From the NCBI RefSeq assembly GCF_002135235.1, contig NZ_NEGB01000002.1, positions 124,001 to 188,000 of the forward strand: a stretch of 64,000 nucleotides of DNA. Reading direction: 5' to 3'. Position numbers and translations under genes: made by a program. The notes beneath the pieces are model-generated. The model ran no database searches, had not been told where the DNA came from, and saw nothing but the letters and a program-made list of their open reading frames with translations. Below, piece after piece: positions 31,533 through 40,974 of this stretch (the first letter of the stretch is position 1; each line of letters begins with the position of its first letter). Source of the DNA: Acinetobacter silvestris (GTDB lineage: Bacteria > Pseudomonadota > Gammaproteobacteria > Pseudomonadales > Moraxellaceae).

Positions 31533-31574
31533 TGCTCAAATATCGTATGATTTCCTGTAGGTTTTCACAAGTTC

Positions 31575-33581
31575 ATGAATATGCAGTATACAAAGAATAA
31601 CATTCTGCTTGTATTGATAACAATCAGCACCTTAACGCTAAGCGGCTGTCAAGTTGTCAGTGTTAAAAATCAAAAAGTGAATATAACTATCACCAATGAG
31701 CGTGATAGTATCCTGACTCGCTCAAAAATGAGTGAAGCCAGTTTAAATGTCCTCTCTATGACAGGACGTGAAGCAAAAACATGTGCCGAAGATCCTGAAA
31801 CATGTGTACAAGATCTGATTGCAATTCCTCAAATTCAAGATGAACAGCTCCTGTCTACAGCCAGTGAAGTCTATTTAACCAAAGCAATTGCATTAGATGC
31901 TTCATCTGAATGTAAAATTAGTATCTTTAACAAACATCAATCCGAAGAAAAACAAAAAATACAGCAAATCAAACATGATGAATGTTTAGATCAGCAACTC
32001 AATATGTTGGATAAAAGCATCCGTTATAGTTATGCCTATTTATTTAAGACAGAACGCCATCCTCAAGATCGTATTTTTAACAATAGACAAGTGCAAATTC
32101 GAGATTTTTATAATCAAGCACTTGCCAAATTAATCACCACTTATAGTTTAAGACACAAAAATCAAAAAATTGCTAAACAAATTAAAATCGGGAAAAGTAT
32201 TTATACGATTGATTATCAAGATTATCCAAAACTTGCAAATACCGAATTTGAAAACCTATTATCCAGTTATAATCTCAATTTTTCAGGGTTACGCTCTATT
32301 AACCGCCGAGATGGTTTTGGTGCCGAATTTGTTGCTATTCTTCCCGAATCAAAGGCAGCAGAAGAAAATAAATACATCATTGATCCTGTGCATTATCATT
32401 ATAAAAACGGAATGAATCCAAATATTCATCCTCCACGTTATTTATCAGTCAGTATTACCGCGCAACCCTTTTCTTCAACTTCAGTTCAAGACATTATTAA
32501 CAATCCTAATTTTAAAATTAAAGTATACGATCCCTATAGTGTCGAAAAAATTAAAATTGCTGGAAATGAATATCCTTTGGCCGCTAATTTTTCAGCTCCT
32601 TATGGATTATGGCTTGCACAAAATAATTTAGGTATTGCGGCTTATTTAAGTTTAATTGACCGCGATCAGCGTTTAACCATGCCGCATTTATACATGCTTG
32701 AACCGTACAATCCGAATAAAAAAGTCATTGTATTAGTACATGGACTGGCTAGTAGCCCTGAAGCATGGATTCGATTGACCAATGACATTATGGGTGATTA
32801 TGTATTACGTGAAAATTATCAAGTTTGGCAAATTTTTTATTCGACCAACATGCCTATTTTAGAAAGTCGTTATCAAATCAATGCCATTATTAATCAAGGT
32901 TTTAAAATGATTGATCAAAAATCTGCCTCTGCTAAAGATGCTGTATTAATTGGTCATAGTATGGGTGGAATCATTTCTCGTCTTTTGGTCAGTGATGCCA
33001 ACTTGACTCAACCTGCCTTGAAAATGCTCAATAATCGAAAAGTGAATCAATTTAAAAATGATGATATTTTTAAAGCACGCTTAACCATCAATTCAATTCC
33101 AAATTTTGATCGTGCTATTTTTATTTCTGCGCCCCATCGAGGAACTGCATTCGCGGATCGTTGGTTTACCCTTGCAGCACGCCGAGTAATCAAACTTCCA
33201 GGCGCATTTTTAGGTGCTTTGGCTGACTCAATTGATGAACGTGATTTAAATGCTAAAAATTTTCTTAAAGATGTTGGACATGGTGTTATTCAAAATGGTC
33301 CCAGTGATTTAAGTCACAATTCTAAATTCACCCAATTAACCGAGAATGTTCTACCTAAAAAAAGCATGATTTATCATTCAATTATGGGGAATATTACCGA
33401 TAGTAATGATCCTAATATCATGACTGATGGGATCGTACCGTATAGAAGTTCACATTTAGACGATGCTGCATCTGAAAAAATTATAAAAGGTGGACATTCG
33501 ATTCAAGAAACGCCTGAAGCTGTCTTGGAATTACGACGCATTTTAAGACTACATCTCACCCAGTTAGGTTTATATAAATAA
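31575..33581 (+). CDS. Alpha/beta hydrolase (lipase-like) lipoprotein
   Basis: 668 residues. A lipoprotein signal ends in LTLSGC (Cys ~25). The N-terminal ~370 residues are unassigned. The C-terminal alpha/beta-hydrolase domain has the oxyanion box VLVHGLASSPEAW, the nucleophile elbow LIGHSMGGIISRLL with Ser, and a late DGIVPYRSSHL and GGHSIQETPEAV that supply Asp/His candidates. It looks like a PGAP1/lipase-type esterase anchored in the envelope; the substrate is not known. Its stop is about 190 bases before the stranded mutS start. Confidence 0.8.
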   Translation: MNMQYTKNNILLVLITISTLTLSGCQVVSVKNQKVNITITNERDSILTRSKMSEASLNVLSMTGREAKTCAEDPETCVQDLIAIPQIQDEQLLSTASEVYLTKAIALDASSECKISIFNKHQSEEKQKIQQIKHDECLDQQLNMLDKSIRYSYAYLFKTERHPQDRIFNNRQVQIRDFYNQALAKLITTYSLRHKNQKIAKQIKIGKSIYTIDYQDYPKLANTEFENLLSSYNLNFSGLRSINRRDGFGAEFVAILPESKAAEENKYIIDPVHYHYKNGMNPNIHPPRYLSVSITAQPFSSTSVQDIINNPNFKIKVYDPYSVEKIKIAGNEYPLAANFSAPYGLWLAQNNLGIAAYLSLIDRDQRLTMPHLYMLEPYNPNKKVIVLVHGLASSPEAWIRLTNDIMGDYVLRENYQVWQIFYSTNMPILESRYQINAIINQGFKMIDQKSASAKDAVLIGHSMGGIISRLLVSDANLTQPALKMLNNRKVNQFKNDDIFKARLTINSIPNFDRAIFISAPHRGTAFADRWFTLAARRVIKLPGAFLGALADSIDERDLNAKNFLKDVGHGVIQNGPSDLSHNSKFTQLTENVLPKKSMIYHSIMGNITDSNDPNIMTDGIVPYRSSHLDDAASEKIIKGGHSIQETPEAVLELRRILRLHLTQLGLYK

Positions 33582-33772
33582 TTCTTTCAAACTTTAAATA
33601 AGTACATTGAGATTTTTTATCAATAATCCCATTATTTAATGCCCTTTATTCCTGCTATGATTTATTTCCAAACGCTTTAACACTGTAATCAAGCGTGATA
33701 TACGCTAAAATCTAGAATTGATCGTGTTCTTCACGCTTTTTTTGTTTTACACCTAATAATTTAAGGTTTTTT

Positions 33773-33826
33773 ATGAGTAATCATGTAATAGCTGATCTCT
33801 CCACACTTACTCCGATGATGCATTAG
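33773..33826 (+). pseudogene. mutS: Stranded 5' end of mutS (left island junction)
   Basis: ATG 33773 opens [17 protein letters not shown] then TAG. Residues 7-16 ([10 protein letters not shown]) equal MutS residues 8-17 at 61795, where the gene now starts. The six differing codons in that stretch are all synonymous, and AATTTAAGG upstream is also shared. The reading frame breaks immediately after the shared ATGATGCA (33815-33822). This is the ancestral mutS start separated from its body by the island. Confidence 0.85.
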
Positions 33827-33867
33827 TCTTTCATATCTGTTTTTTAAAGAAAAAATCATTAAAAATT

Positions 33868-33894
33868 TAAAAAAGGATACTAAAAGGTATACTT
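33868..33894 (+). repeat. Left copy of island-flanking direct repeat
   Basis: Contains ATACTAAAAGGTATACTT (33877-33894), identical to 61671-61688, preceded by an AAAAAAGG block that differs from the right copy only by a missing T. It is built from two GGTATAC-like units. It lies about 55 bases inside the mutS junction and upstream of the first integrase relic. It could be a core or arm site of the integrase. Confidence 0.7.
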
Positions 33895-34094
33895 AATAAA
33901 AATCCATGTAAATTTCTTGCTGCTAATTGTTAGCATTTATCCAGTTCGATTGTAGCGGTTTCCGCATAACAGCAGTCCTATACAATCCAAATAAATATTA
34001 TAAAAATATATTATTCAATTAGATACAATTAAATCAATCCAACACCGTCTTGACCAATCCAGCCAATTCCAGTACTTTATGTGGGGTAGGTTGT

Positions 34095-35377
34095 GTGGTA
34101 AATAATAGTATATCGAAGAAGTCTAAAGAGCTATCTGCACTCAGGGTAGCAAAAATTAAAGTAACTGGTCGATATTCCGTTGGTGGTGTGGATGGATTAT
34201 GTCTAAATGTCGAGGGTGGTTCTCGTGTCTGGATTTTGCGTGCTATCGTAGGTAAGCGTTTAGACAAAGATGGAAAATAAAACCTCATCGCCGTGATATC
34301 GGTCTTGGCCCCTATCCTGAAGTTTCTTTAGCTGAAGCTCGTGTTAAAGCAACTGAACTCAGATCACAGATTCGAAACGGCATTGATCCAATTGCTCATA
34401 AACAAGCACAACTTGAAAAGCTACATATTCAGAAACTTCGGGATAGATCATTCCGTGAATGTGCAGAAGTGGTTATAGCAAATAAAACCCGTGAACTGAA
34501 GAATCAAAAACATATTGGTCAATGGACAACAACACTAGAAACTTATATTTTCCCTATTTTAGGAGATAGAGTTATCAGCTCAATCACCAAAGTAGATATT
34601 GCTAAGATTTTAGAGCCAATTTGGACTACAAAAAATGAGACGGCTAAACGACTTCGTGGCCGTATTGAAACCATTTTCGATTACGCCAAAGCGATGGAGT
34701 ATTTTGAAGGGGATAACCCTGCAGAATGGAAAGGTAATCTTGAACCTATTCTAGGGAATTTAAAACAGATATCACGCCCTCACCCTTCTCTGCCTTATGA
34801 CCAAGTAGCAGAATTTGTTCAACACCTTCATCAGAAAGATGGTATTTCTCCTAAAGCGCTTGAATTTTCAATTTTAACAGCCTGTCGTTCTGGTGAGATT
34901 TTTGGTGCAACATGGCAAGAAATCGATATTGAATCTAAGGTATGGATTATTCCAAAAGAACGGATGAAAGCTGAAAAAGAACATCGCGTTCCACTTTCAG
35001 AACTAGCAATTGAATTATTGAAATCAATTCAGATTAATACAGAATCACAAGGCTACATTTTTCCTGCACCTCGTGGTGGTGGCATGCTTTCAGATATGTC
35101 TTTAACAGCTTTGATTAAGCGGATGCATGAACAAAAGGTTAAAGAAAATGGCTTAGGCTATATTGATCCTAAACAAAATCGTGTTGTAACTACACATGGA
35201 TTTCGATCTACGTTCCGTGACTGGTCAGCCGATAAAACGGATTATCCACGCGAAGTCTGTGAGCATGTGCTTGCTCATAAACTGCCAGATGAAGTTGAAG
35301 CTGCGTATTTACGTGGTGCTTATCTTGAAAAACGTAAAGCATTAATGGCTGACCGGACTGACTTTTGTATTACATAA
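34095..35377 (+). pseudogene. P4-type tyrosine integrase with frameshift (first copy)
   Basis: The N-terminal arm-binding domain (KELSALRVAKIKVTGRYSV, GLCLNVEGGSRVWILR) is in one frame and ends at TAA 34278-34280. The rest continues in another frame from KPHRRDIGLGPYPEV to the stop at 35377, with a one-base shift at the A-run near 34270-34280. The catalytic residues are present: Arg in TACRSGEIFG, the THGFRSTFRDW box, and Tyr in EAAYLRGAY. Start codon uncertain (GTG 34095 is one choice). The relic reads into the island from its left end, the usual place for an island integrase. Confidence 0.8.
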
Positions 35378-35399
35378 AAAATAAAGGGCATAAAACCCA

Positions 35400-35425
35400 T
35401 GCTTCTGCCTTAAATGGCAGAAGCA
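35400..35425. repeat. 26-bp hairpin after first integrase
   Basis: TGCTTCTGCC - TTAAAT - GGCAGAAGCA, perfect 10-bp stem, 23 bases after the integrase stop. The copy after the second integrase (58562-58587) is its exact reverse complement, although the flanks are in the same orientation. It may be a terminator or a recombination-related structure. Confidence 0.7.
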
Positions 35426-35620
35426 ACAATCTTATTAACAATCAAAACATATAAAAATAGGTGGTGTTCTAAATTGGGCTAAGTATTGTTATCAGATAGA
35501 TAATTAATCTAATTTCCATCTGAATCTTTCTTTAATTTAGAGTAGCAATGGTTGCTATATTTTTATGAATAATGAACCAATAAGCCCCAGAAACCAAAAC
35601 ATGATTTTTCAACTTCCAGT

Positions 35621-35800
35621 CTAAAGTCGACTGAAGAAAAATCTGCAATGATATTGGGGATATGTATATTCATGTGGATTATGCAACTCATAAATTAACT
35701 GTTGTTTACGGGTGGTAGGTGTAATAAAACCACCTGATCCATCCATCTTAGTAATGATGGCTCCACCCGCACGATATGCACTAATCAGATTTGAATCAAC
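35621..35800 (-). pseudogene. AtuA-family (DUF1446) gene fragment
   Basis: A 59-codon frame without a start reads SAYRAGGAIITKMDGSGGF, then ITPTTRKQQLIYELHNPHEY, ending at TAG 35621-35623. This resembles the segment of AtuA-family proteins with VITKPPGTGG and KEQLLYEIGDPAAY (recalled, not searched). AtuA is linked to acyclic terpene utilisation in Pseudomonas. The fragment lies 14 bases downstream of the porin gene on the same strand, so it was probably the next gene of the mevalonate cluster. Both ends of the gene are missing. Confidence 0.55.
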
Positions 35801-35814
35801 TCAAGATCAGTTAA

Positions 35815-37080
35815 TTAAAACGTCAATCTACTTGTTAACCCTAAAACCAAAGCATTATCTACATAGCTTGTGGCACCGGGATTAATCACATATTGAATAT
35901 TAGGACGGAGCATTGCCCATTTCGTTGGGTAGTAGGAATAATTTAATTCAATATTATATTCTGCTTCTTTATTTATTCTACTGCTATGTTCACGATAACG
36001 GTCGCTCACATGAATACGATTTAGGCCAAACCCTAAAATATCATTCTCACGATTTTCCAATAACCCGATATATTTCAAGCCAACTTGCTGCATATTATCA
36101 ATTTTATTGGTGCTTTCATCATGAAAACTTAAATTCATAAATCCATGTAAACCTTGTTTACCTGATCCACGGCTGGTTAGCTGTTGTTCTGCGATAAACC
36201 ACGCTCCAGAAGTATGATCTTTAGCCTCTCCTGTCACAATATCTTTTTGATTTTCAATGTTATCTGCGGTGTTATACATCATCCCTACACGGTAACTACC
36301 AGCCAAATCATTCACAGCATGTTTCGGTTGCCAAACCAATTCAACTGGTACAGTTACTCCATCTGCATTTGATATACTTAAGTTCCAACCCTCATTCTCT
36401 TTAATATTGGTGGGATTAAATTCAAAAACAGCAACTTGAGTATAGAGCTCAGGATTAATTTGATATTTCAACATACCTGCCCATTGACTCACAGGAATGT
36501 TGTACCAGGAACTTCCCTGCCATTTGCCCATTTGCGCTGTACAGAAAGATGTATTTTGGAAGTCACAAGACATCACATTAAAATAGGTTCCCATACCGAA
36601 CCGACCTAAACGGACACTTACTCCATTATCTTTAAATTGTTTTTCTATGGAAAATTCACTTAAACGACTACCACGATTTCCTCGTCCATAGCTTGCCTGA
36701 ACATTGCCCATCTGTGGTGCAAGCGGATCGGAAAGTTGTTCAACTGAAACACTTTGACCTTGTCGTGCGGTCACAATCGTACGTACCGAAACACCATCCC
36801 AACCCAGTAGTTTTTCTAAGTCCCAATGACTCCCTAACCATAATTGGCTGGTATACGTTGGATCTTGCTGATCGTTATATCCGCCATCTACTAAGTAGGC
36901 GGTATCTACGGTAATATTTGCATCAAACTTAATTCCTTGTTCTGCTAGACTACTTCGAGTTCCATTCCAATCTCCCAATAAGTAATTACCTTTTGGGTCT
37001 AAAACAGTTGCAGCATGACTCTGTGCAAGGGTAAAAATAAGTCCTGCACTGCTGAATAACATCTTTGTTGTTAATTTCAT
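35815..37080 (-). CDS. OprB-family carbohydrate-type porin
   Basis: 421 residues from ATG 37080 (AAGGATCAAGG upstream); the frame reaches 37125 but that start would spoil the signal peptide. Signal MKLTTKMLFSSAGLIFTLAQSHA, then an OprB-type barrel: YLLGDWNGTRSSLAEQGI near the start and the terminal strand ending GLTSRLTF with C-terminal Phe. OprB proteins let sugars or small acids cross the outer membrane. In this cluster it is inferred to admit mevalonate or a related compound. A palindrome lies 44-61 bases upstream. It is 270 bases after mvaB and may have its own promoter. Confidence 0.82.
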   Translation of the reverse strand: MKLTTKMLFSSAGLIFTLAQSHAATVLDPKGNYLLGDWNGTRSSLAEQGIKFDANITVDTAYLVDGGYNDQQDPTYTSQLWLGSHWDLEKLLGWDGVSVRTIVTARQGQSVSVEQLSDPLAPQMGNVQASYGRGNRGSRLSEFSIEKQFKDNGVSVRLGRFGMGTYFNVMSCDFQNTSFCTAQMGKWQGSSWYNIPVSQWAGMLKYQINPELYTQVAVFEFNPTNIKENEGWNLSISNADGVTVPVELVWQPKHAVNDLAGSYRVGMMYNTADNIENQKDIVTGEAKDHTSGAWFIAEQQLTSRGSGKQGLHGFMNLSFHDESTNKIDNMQQVGLKYIGLLENRENDILGFGLNRIHVSDRYREHSSRINKEAEYNIELNYSYYPTKWAMLRPNIQYVINPGATSYVDNALVLGLTSRLTF

Positions 37081-37123
37081 TCCTTGATCCTTTTCACTTT
37101 TTAGGCATGCAAAAATCCTATTC

Positions 37124-37141
37124 ATATCATTAGAATGATAT
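37124..37141. promoter_or_regulatory. Palindromic candidate operator upstream of porin
   Basis: ATATCATT - AG - AATGATAT, perfect 8-bp arms, 44-61 bases before the porin ATG on the minus strand. Symmetry and position suggest binding of a dimeric regulator; the regulator is unknown. Confidence 0.45.
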
Positions 37142-37192
37142 AAATCATGTTGGCTATGCCTTGGTTCTTAATTAAATTTAAACGTTTTGCTT

Positions 37193-37226
37193 GAGTGAAA
37201 TTACACTGCTATCTGTAATTTCACTC
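37193..37226. repeat. 13-bp inverted repeat between mvaB and porin
   Basis: GAGTGAAATTACA (37193-37205) and TGTAATTTCACTC (37214-37226), 8-base loop. Read in the direction of the operon (minus) no T-run follows, so it is not a classic terminator. It may lower read-through, protect the upstream mRNA end, or bind a protein. Confidence 0.55.
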
Positions 37227-37351
37227 CTTCCTTTTTCTATAGTTTTTAAAGCTTTTTCCTTTTGCTAATTCTTTAGCTAACATCCCTTCATCAATCACAT
37301 TTTTACAACTAAACCAGTAACACGCTATTTTTGATCGCTATACAGCAATTT

Positions 37352-38254
37352 TTAATCCAATAGTTTTGCTGTATAGGCTTTTACAAAATGTGATTGATTC
37401 TCTCGTTGAAGCACGGAAGTAATATAGTGACCCGCCTTTAACATTGCAGAAATATCAATGCCTGTTTTAAAACCCGATTGTTCTAATAAATACACCACAT
37501 CTTCTGTCGCTACATTTCCTGAAGCACCTTTGGCATAAGGGCAGCCACCTAATCCCGCAATCGAAGAATCAAAAATTCTAAGACCCCAATTTAATGATTC
37601 AGCAATATTGGCAATAGCCATACCATATGTGTCATGAAAGTGCCCTGCTACCCTTTCAACAGGGAGAACGTCTAGACAATGCTGCAACATCGTACGAACT
37701 CGTATTGGGCTAGCTGTACCAATCGTTTCACCTAATGAAATTTCATAACAGCCCAAATCAAAAAGTTGCTTTGCAACACTCGCTACTTTTTCAGGAGCAA
37801 TTGCCCCTTCATAAGGACAATCCACAACACAAGATACATAACCACGCACTTGAATTTCATGCTGTTTGGCGACTTCAAACATGGGTTTAAAACGTTCAAA
37901 GCTTTCCTCAATAGAACAATTAATATTTTTTTGCGCAAATGATTCAGATGCTGCTGTAAAAATGGCGACCTCTTTACATCCAGCCCCTATCGCAGCTTCT
38001 AATCCTTTCATATTCGGAACCAATAAACTGGAGTTTACCTGTTCAGGTTTTTCAAGCGCTGTATATAACGCTGTACTTTTATCCATTTGTGGAACCCAGC
38101 GTGGTGAAACACAAGATCCTACTTCAATTGATTTAAAACCACTGCGTACAAGTAGATTCAGAAATTCCAATCGTTGGTTAAACTCAATGACAGATTTTTC
38201 ATTCTGTAATCCATCACGGGCGCCAACTTCTACAATTTTCACAAAGTCATTCAT
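37352..38254 (-). CDS. mvaB: Hydroxymethylglutaryl-CoA lyase
   Basis: 300 residues. TIM-barrel lyase with the family start VKIVEVGARDGLQNE, metal-binding His in AGHFHDTYGMA and the active-site Cys in GLGGCPYAKGASGNVATED. It cleaves HMG-CoA to acetyl-CoA and acetoacetate. ATG 38254 lies two bases after the permease stop (TAAGC then ATG), so translation is coupled. Together with mvaA it completes mevalonate breakdown, as in Pseudomonas mevalonii. The alternative role in leucine breakdown is less likely because no liu genes are adjacent. Confidence 0.92.
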   Translation of the reverse strand: MNDFVKIVEVGARDGLQNEKSVIEFNQRLEFLNLLVRSGFKSIEVGSCVSPRWVPQMDKSTALYTALEKPEQVNSSLLVPNMKGLEAAIGAGCKEVAIFTAASESFAQKNINCSIEESFERFKPMFEVAKQHEIQVRGYVSCVVDCPYEGAIAPEKVASVAKQLFDLGCYEISLGETIGTASPIRVRTMLQHCLDVLPVERVAGHFHDTYGMAIANIAESLNWGLRIFDSSIAGLGGCPYAKGASGNVATEDVVYLLEQSGFKTGIDISAMLKAGHYITSVLQRENQSHFVKAYTAKLLD

Positions 38255-38256
38255 GC

Positions 38257-39543
38257 TTAGCCCACCAAACCGATCAAAGCTGGAACAGACAGAATCGCCA
38301 TGTAATACCCCATGAACTGACAGCCTGTATTAAAGCCAAAATGCTTAGATAATAAGCCACCGACTAGACCAACAGTGATAATAACCAATACACCAAGAAG
38401 CGCCCCTTCCCATAAACTAATCACTAAAATAAGACCCACAAATGTTGCAATAATGGCCTCATGACTAATGTATTTGGTTACGAATAAGGCTGCACGACGG
38501 GCATAATTCATTGCAAATGGATAAGACACGATTGAAGCAATGAAAACCGCGAGCAAACCATAGCCCAAGAACTCCCATTGACTTAAAAGGTGATGTAAAT
38601 TATGCCCTTGTGCTCCATCTTCACCAACGGTAAATACCGGTGGTGCATTGAATAATGGTGCAGCAGGGCCAGCAGCTACAGGACTTAAGGGCAGACCGAA
38701 AGCAATCAACGGAATTAAAGCTTCTGCAATATAAGTAGACTCTGTAATACCATTCTTCGCGGTAAGTGTAGTCGTTAAGCGCTGATACACCTGTTTAAAT
38801 CGTGAAGAGACAAACTCCCCTAAGGCAACTGTCATTGCAACTGGACTAAAAACAAAAGTAGCACTTGAAACAACAGACGTAGCAACCGTCCATTTTACTT
38901 GTTCTTTATCTAGTACTTTAAATGGATTGGGGAAATAGCCTGACCAACTTTTTACTTCAGGTGCGATAGATAGCTGATTGACCGATTGGCGCTGCATTTT
39001 TTTACGCCCTAATGGAGAACTCACCATTAATAAATCTGCAATTAATGGCCCAATAGCAATACCCAGAAAATAGCTAATCGATAATTTAGTATCGAAAGTT
39101 GCCGTAAAACTTTGCAATGCAATAATCAGCACGACAAATGGAATCAACAACAAAGTGGATGCTAATTTACCCGGCGAAAAATAGGTAATGATGATTGCCG
39201 CTAAAGCAAAAATCCAAGGTGCAAATGCTTTAATCGCATCACCAAACGGAGCTAATAAGGATGCAAATAAAACAGCACATGGCACAGCAATAAATGCAGA
39301 AATAATTGCACCAGAAATCATCTTACGTAAAGCAATATGTGGTGCACCAAGTTTTCGCATCGCTTCACATTCAGCCATTAACGGTGTGGCTAACGTATCA
39401 CCAGGGATAACCAAAGCTGGAAAGCTGACCGTATCTCCCCATACTTCTACAAGCTCATCATTATTCTCACTTGATACATCTTTTTGAGAACATTGATTGT
39501 GATGAGCTGCATTTTTTTTATCTTGCTGCATCGCATTATCCAT
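38257..39543 (-). CDS. TctA-like permease, probable mevalonate transporter
   Basis: 428 residues from ATG 39543 (GGAG upstream); the TTG at 39558 is rejected. After a hydrophilic ~55-residue N-terminus come about ten hydrophobic segments. Two blocks resemble the repeated Pro/Gly hairpins of TctA permeases: VIPGDTLATPLMAECEA near the N-terminus and FGLPLSPVAAGPAAPLFNAPP in the second half. TctA is normally the large membrane subunit of a three-part carboxylate transporter, but no TctB or binding protein is encoded here. Its place between mvaA and mvaB makes mevalonate uptake the best inference. Family assignment is by eye and moderate. Confidence 0.65.
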   Translation of the reverse strand: MDNAMQQDKKNAAHHNQCSQKDVSSENNDELVEVWGDTVSFPALVIPGDTLATPLMAECEAMRKLGAPHIALRKMISGAIISAFIAVPCAVLFASLLAPFGDAIKAFAPWIFALAAIIITYFSPGKLASTLLLIPFVVLIIALQSFTATFDTKLSISYFLGIAIGPLIADLLMVSSPLGRKKMQRQSVNQLSIAPEVKSWSGYFPNPFKVLDKEQVKWTVATSVVSSATFVFSPVAMTVALGEFVSSRFKQVYQRLTTTLTAKNGITESTYIAEALIPLIAFGLPLSPVAAGPAAPLFNAPPVFTVGEDGAQGHNLHHLLSQWEFLGYGLLAVFIASIVSYPFAMNYARRAALFVTKYISHEAIIATFVGLILVISLWEGALLGVLVIITVGLVGGLLSKHFGFNTGCQFMGYYMAILSVPALIGLVG

Positions 39544-39586
39544 TGCTACTAACTCCAAGTGCTTCTAGTTTTTAAAAGCAAACTCA

Positions 39587-40864
39587 TTAACTGCGTAATT
39601 CTACCAGTAGCTCCAATGCCCTATCATTTCTGACATCATGTTCTGCAACCATTTTTGCCACAATTAAATCAACTTCATCTGGATTAGCTCCTGCTACAAC
39701 CGCAATATTGCGTGCATGTAATGCCATGTGACCACGTTGAATCCCTTCTGTTGCCAATGCACGTATCGCTGCCATATTTTGTGCTAAACCAACAGCTGCA
39801 ATAACCTCTCCGAGTTCACTTGCAGATTCAATATTCAGCATCTGAATAGACAATTTCGCTAAAGGATGGGTTTTCGTTGCCCCACCGACTAAGCCTACAG
39901 CCATAGGTAATTCTATACGACCAACCAAATTACCTTGCGCATCTTTTTCCCAAGTCGTAAGCGATGTGTACTGTCCGTTTTTGACTGCATAAACATGTGC
40001 ACCTGCTTCAATTGCACGCCAGTCATTCCCTGTAGCAACAATCACAGGGTCAATCCCATTCATAATGCCTTTGTTATGCGTTGCCGCACGATATGGATCA
40101 ATTACAGCAAACTCATATGCTTCTAGCATACGATCAATAACTTCTTCACCAGACAATGACTCTTGTTTCAATTGATCGGGACGTACAGTCAATTCCGCTC
40201 GGACTAAGCGCAAATCTGCGAGATTGGATAAAATACGTAAACGAACTTGACCGCCGGTTAGTTTTTCAACCAATGGTGTCACCGTCTCTGCCATGGTATT
40301 CACTGTATTTGCACCCATTGCATCACATACATTTACAATCAGGTGCATAACAGCCATCGGGCCAACTTTAGTTGACTCAAACAAATGCACTTCGATGTCT
40401 TTACAACCCCCACCTAAACTGATGAGGAATTTATCTTTGCTATTTGCAAGCTGAATAATTTCTTGTTTATTTGCCAACAAAATTTCTTTCGCTTTTTCTG
40501 CAGATTCAATACCCAAAATTTGAACTTGTGCACGCATTAGAGGTTCTGTACTTGAGGTTCTAAAGCCACCATTTTCACGCACTATTTTCGCCATATATGA
40601 TGCTGCGGCAACAACAGATGGCTCTTCAACCACCATTGGAATTAAATGATCTTTACCATTAATTTGAAAATTTGCAGCAACACCAAATGGAAGTTCAAAT
40701 TTTCCAATAACATTTTCAATCATACCGTTTGCTAAATCACAAGCTAACGCACCATCATTTTCCAATAATTGCTGTTGTTGAGCATTTAAACCTGCTATTT
40801 TTGAAACTTCCTTGAGGCGTTCTGAAACTGTTAATTTACGAAAATTAGGTAATTTAGAATTCAT
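39587..40864 (-). CDS. mvaA: Degradative (class II) HMG-CoA reductase
   Basis: 425 residues, the length of P. mevalonii MvaA. Catalytic features of class II enzymes: [17 protein letters not shown] (Glu), [14 protein letters not shown] (Lys), [14 protein letters not shown] (Asp) and [12 protein letters not shown] (His), with the dinucleotide loop [13 protein letters not shown]. In the breakdown direction it oxidises mevalonate with CoA to HMG-CoA, usually with NAD. ATG 40864 follows AGGATAGCC. First gene of the operon, with a good promoter just upstream and a divergent MocR regulator. Confidence 0.93.
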   Translation of the reverse strand: MNSKLPNFRKLTVSERLKEVSKIAGLNAQQQQLLENDGALACDLANGMIENVIGKFELPFGVAANFQINGKDHLIPMVVEEPSVVAAASYMAKIVRENGGFRTSSTEPLMRAQVQILGIESAEKAKEILLANKQEIIQLANSKDKFLISLGGGCKDIEVHLFESTKVGPMAVMHLIVNVCDAMGANTVNTMAETVTPLVEKLTGGQVRLRILSNLADLRLVRAELTVRPDQLKQESLSGEEVIDRMLEAYEFAVIDPYRAATHNKGIMNGIDPVIVATGNDWRAIEAGAHVYAVKNGQYTSLTTWEKDAQGNLVGRIELPMAVGLVGGATKTHPLAKLSIQMLNIESASELGEVIAAVGLAQNMAAIRALATEGIQRGHMALHARNIAVVAGANPDEVDLIVAKMVAEHDVRNDRALELLVELRS

Positions 40865-40899
40865 GTTGGCTATCCTATGCTCATTATGTTCATAGAAAC

Positions 40900-40928
40900 A
40901 ATTTAAGTGTTTGCCTGATTTCTCTCAA
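40900..40928 (-). promoter_or_regulatory. Sigma-70-type promoter of the mva operon
   Basis: On the minus strand, TTGAGA (40923-40928) and TAAATT (40900-40905) are spaced by exactly 17 bases, 36 bases before the mvaA ATG. The -35 is imperfect, which would suit activation. Three direct repeats lie immediately upstream. Confidence 0.6.
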
Positions 40929-40931
40929 GGT

Positions 40932-40964
40932 ACAGTTTTTACGGACAGTTTTTTTAGGACAGTT
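40932..40964 (+). promoter_or_regulatory. Triple direct repeat, candidate MocR operator
   Basis: ACAGTT occurs at 40932-40937, 40945-40950 and 40959-40964; the second and third lie in the longer GGACAGTTT. Periods are 13 and 14 bases. The block ends 10 bases before the MocR start codon and begins 3 bases upstream of the mvaA -35. MocR-type regulators are known to bind direct repeats next to the promoters they activate. Confidence 0.6.
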
Positions 40965-40974
40965 TAAATAAATT

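Noticed and set aside
37193..37226. Rho-independent terminator after mvaB
   Set aside because: The stem is strong, but in the operon direction it is followed by CAAGCAAAACG, not a T-run. It is listed as an inverted repeat instead.
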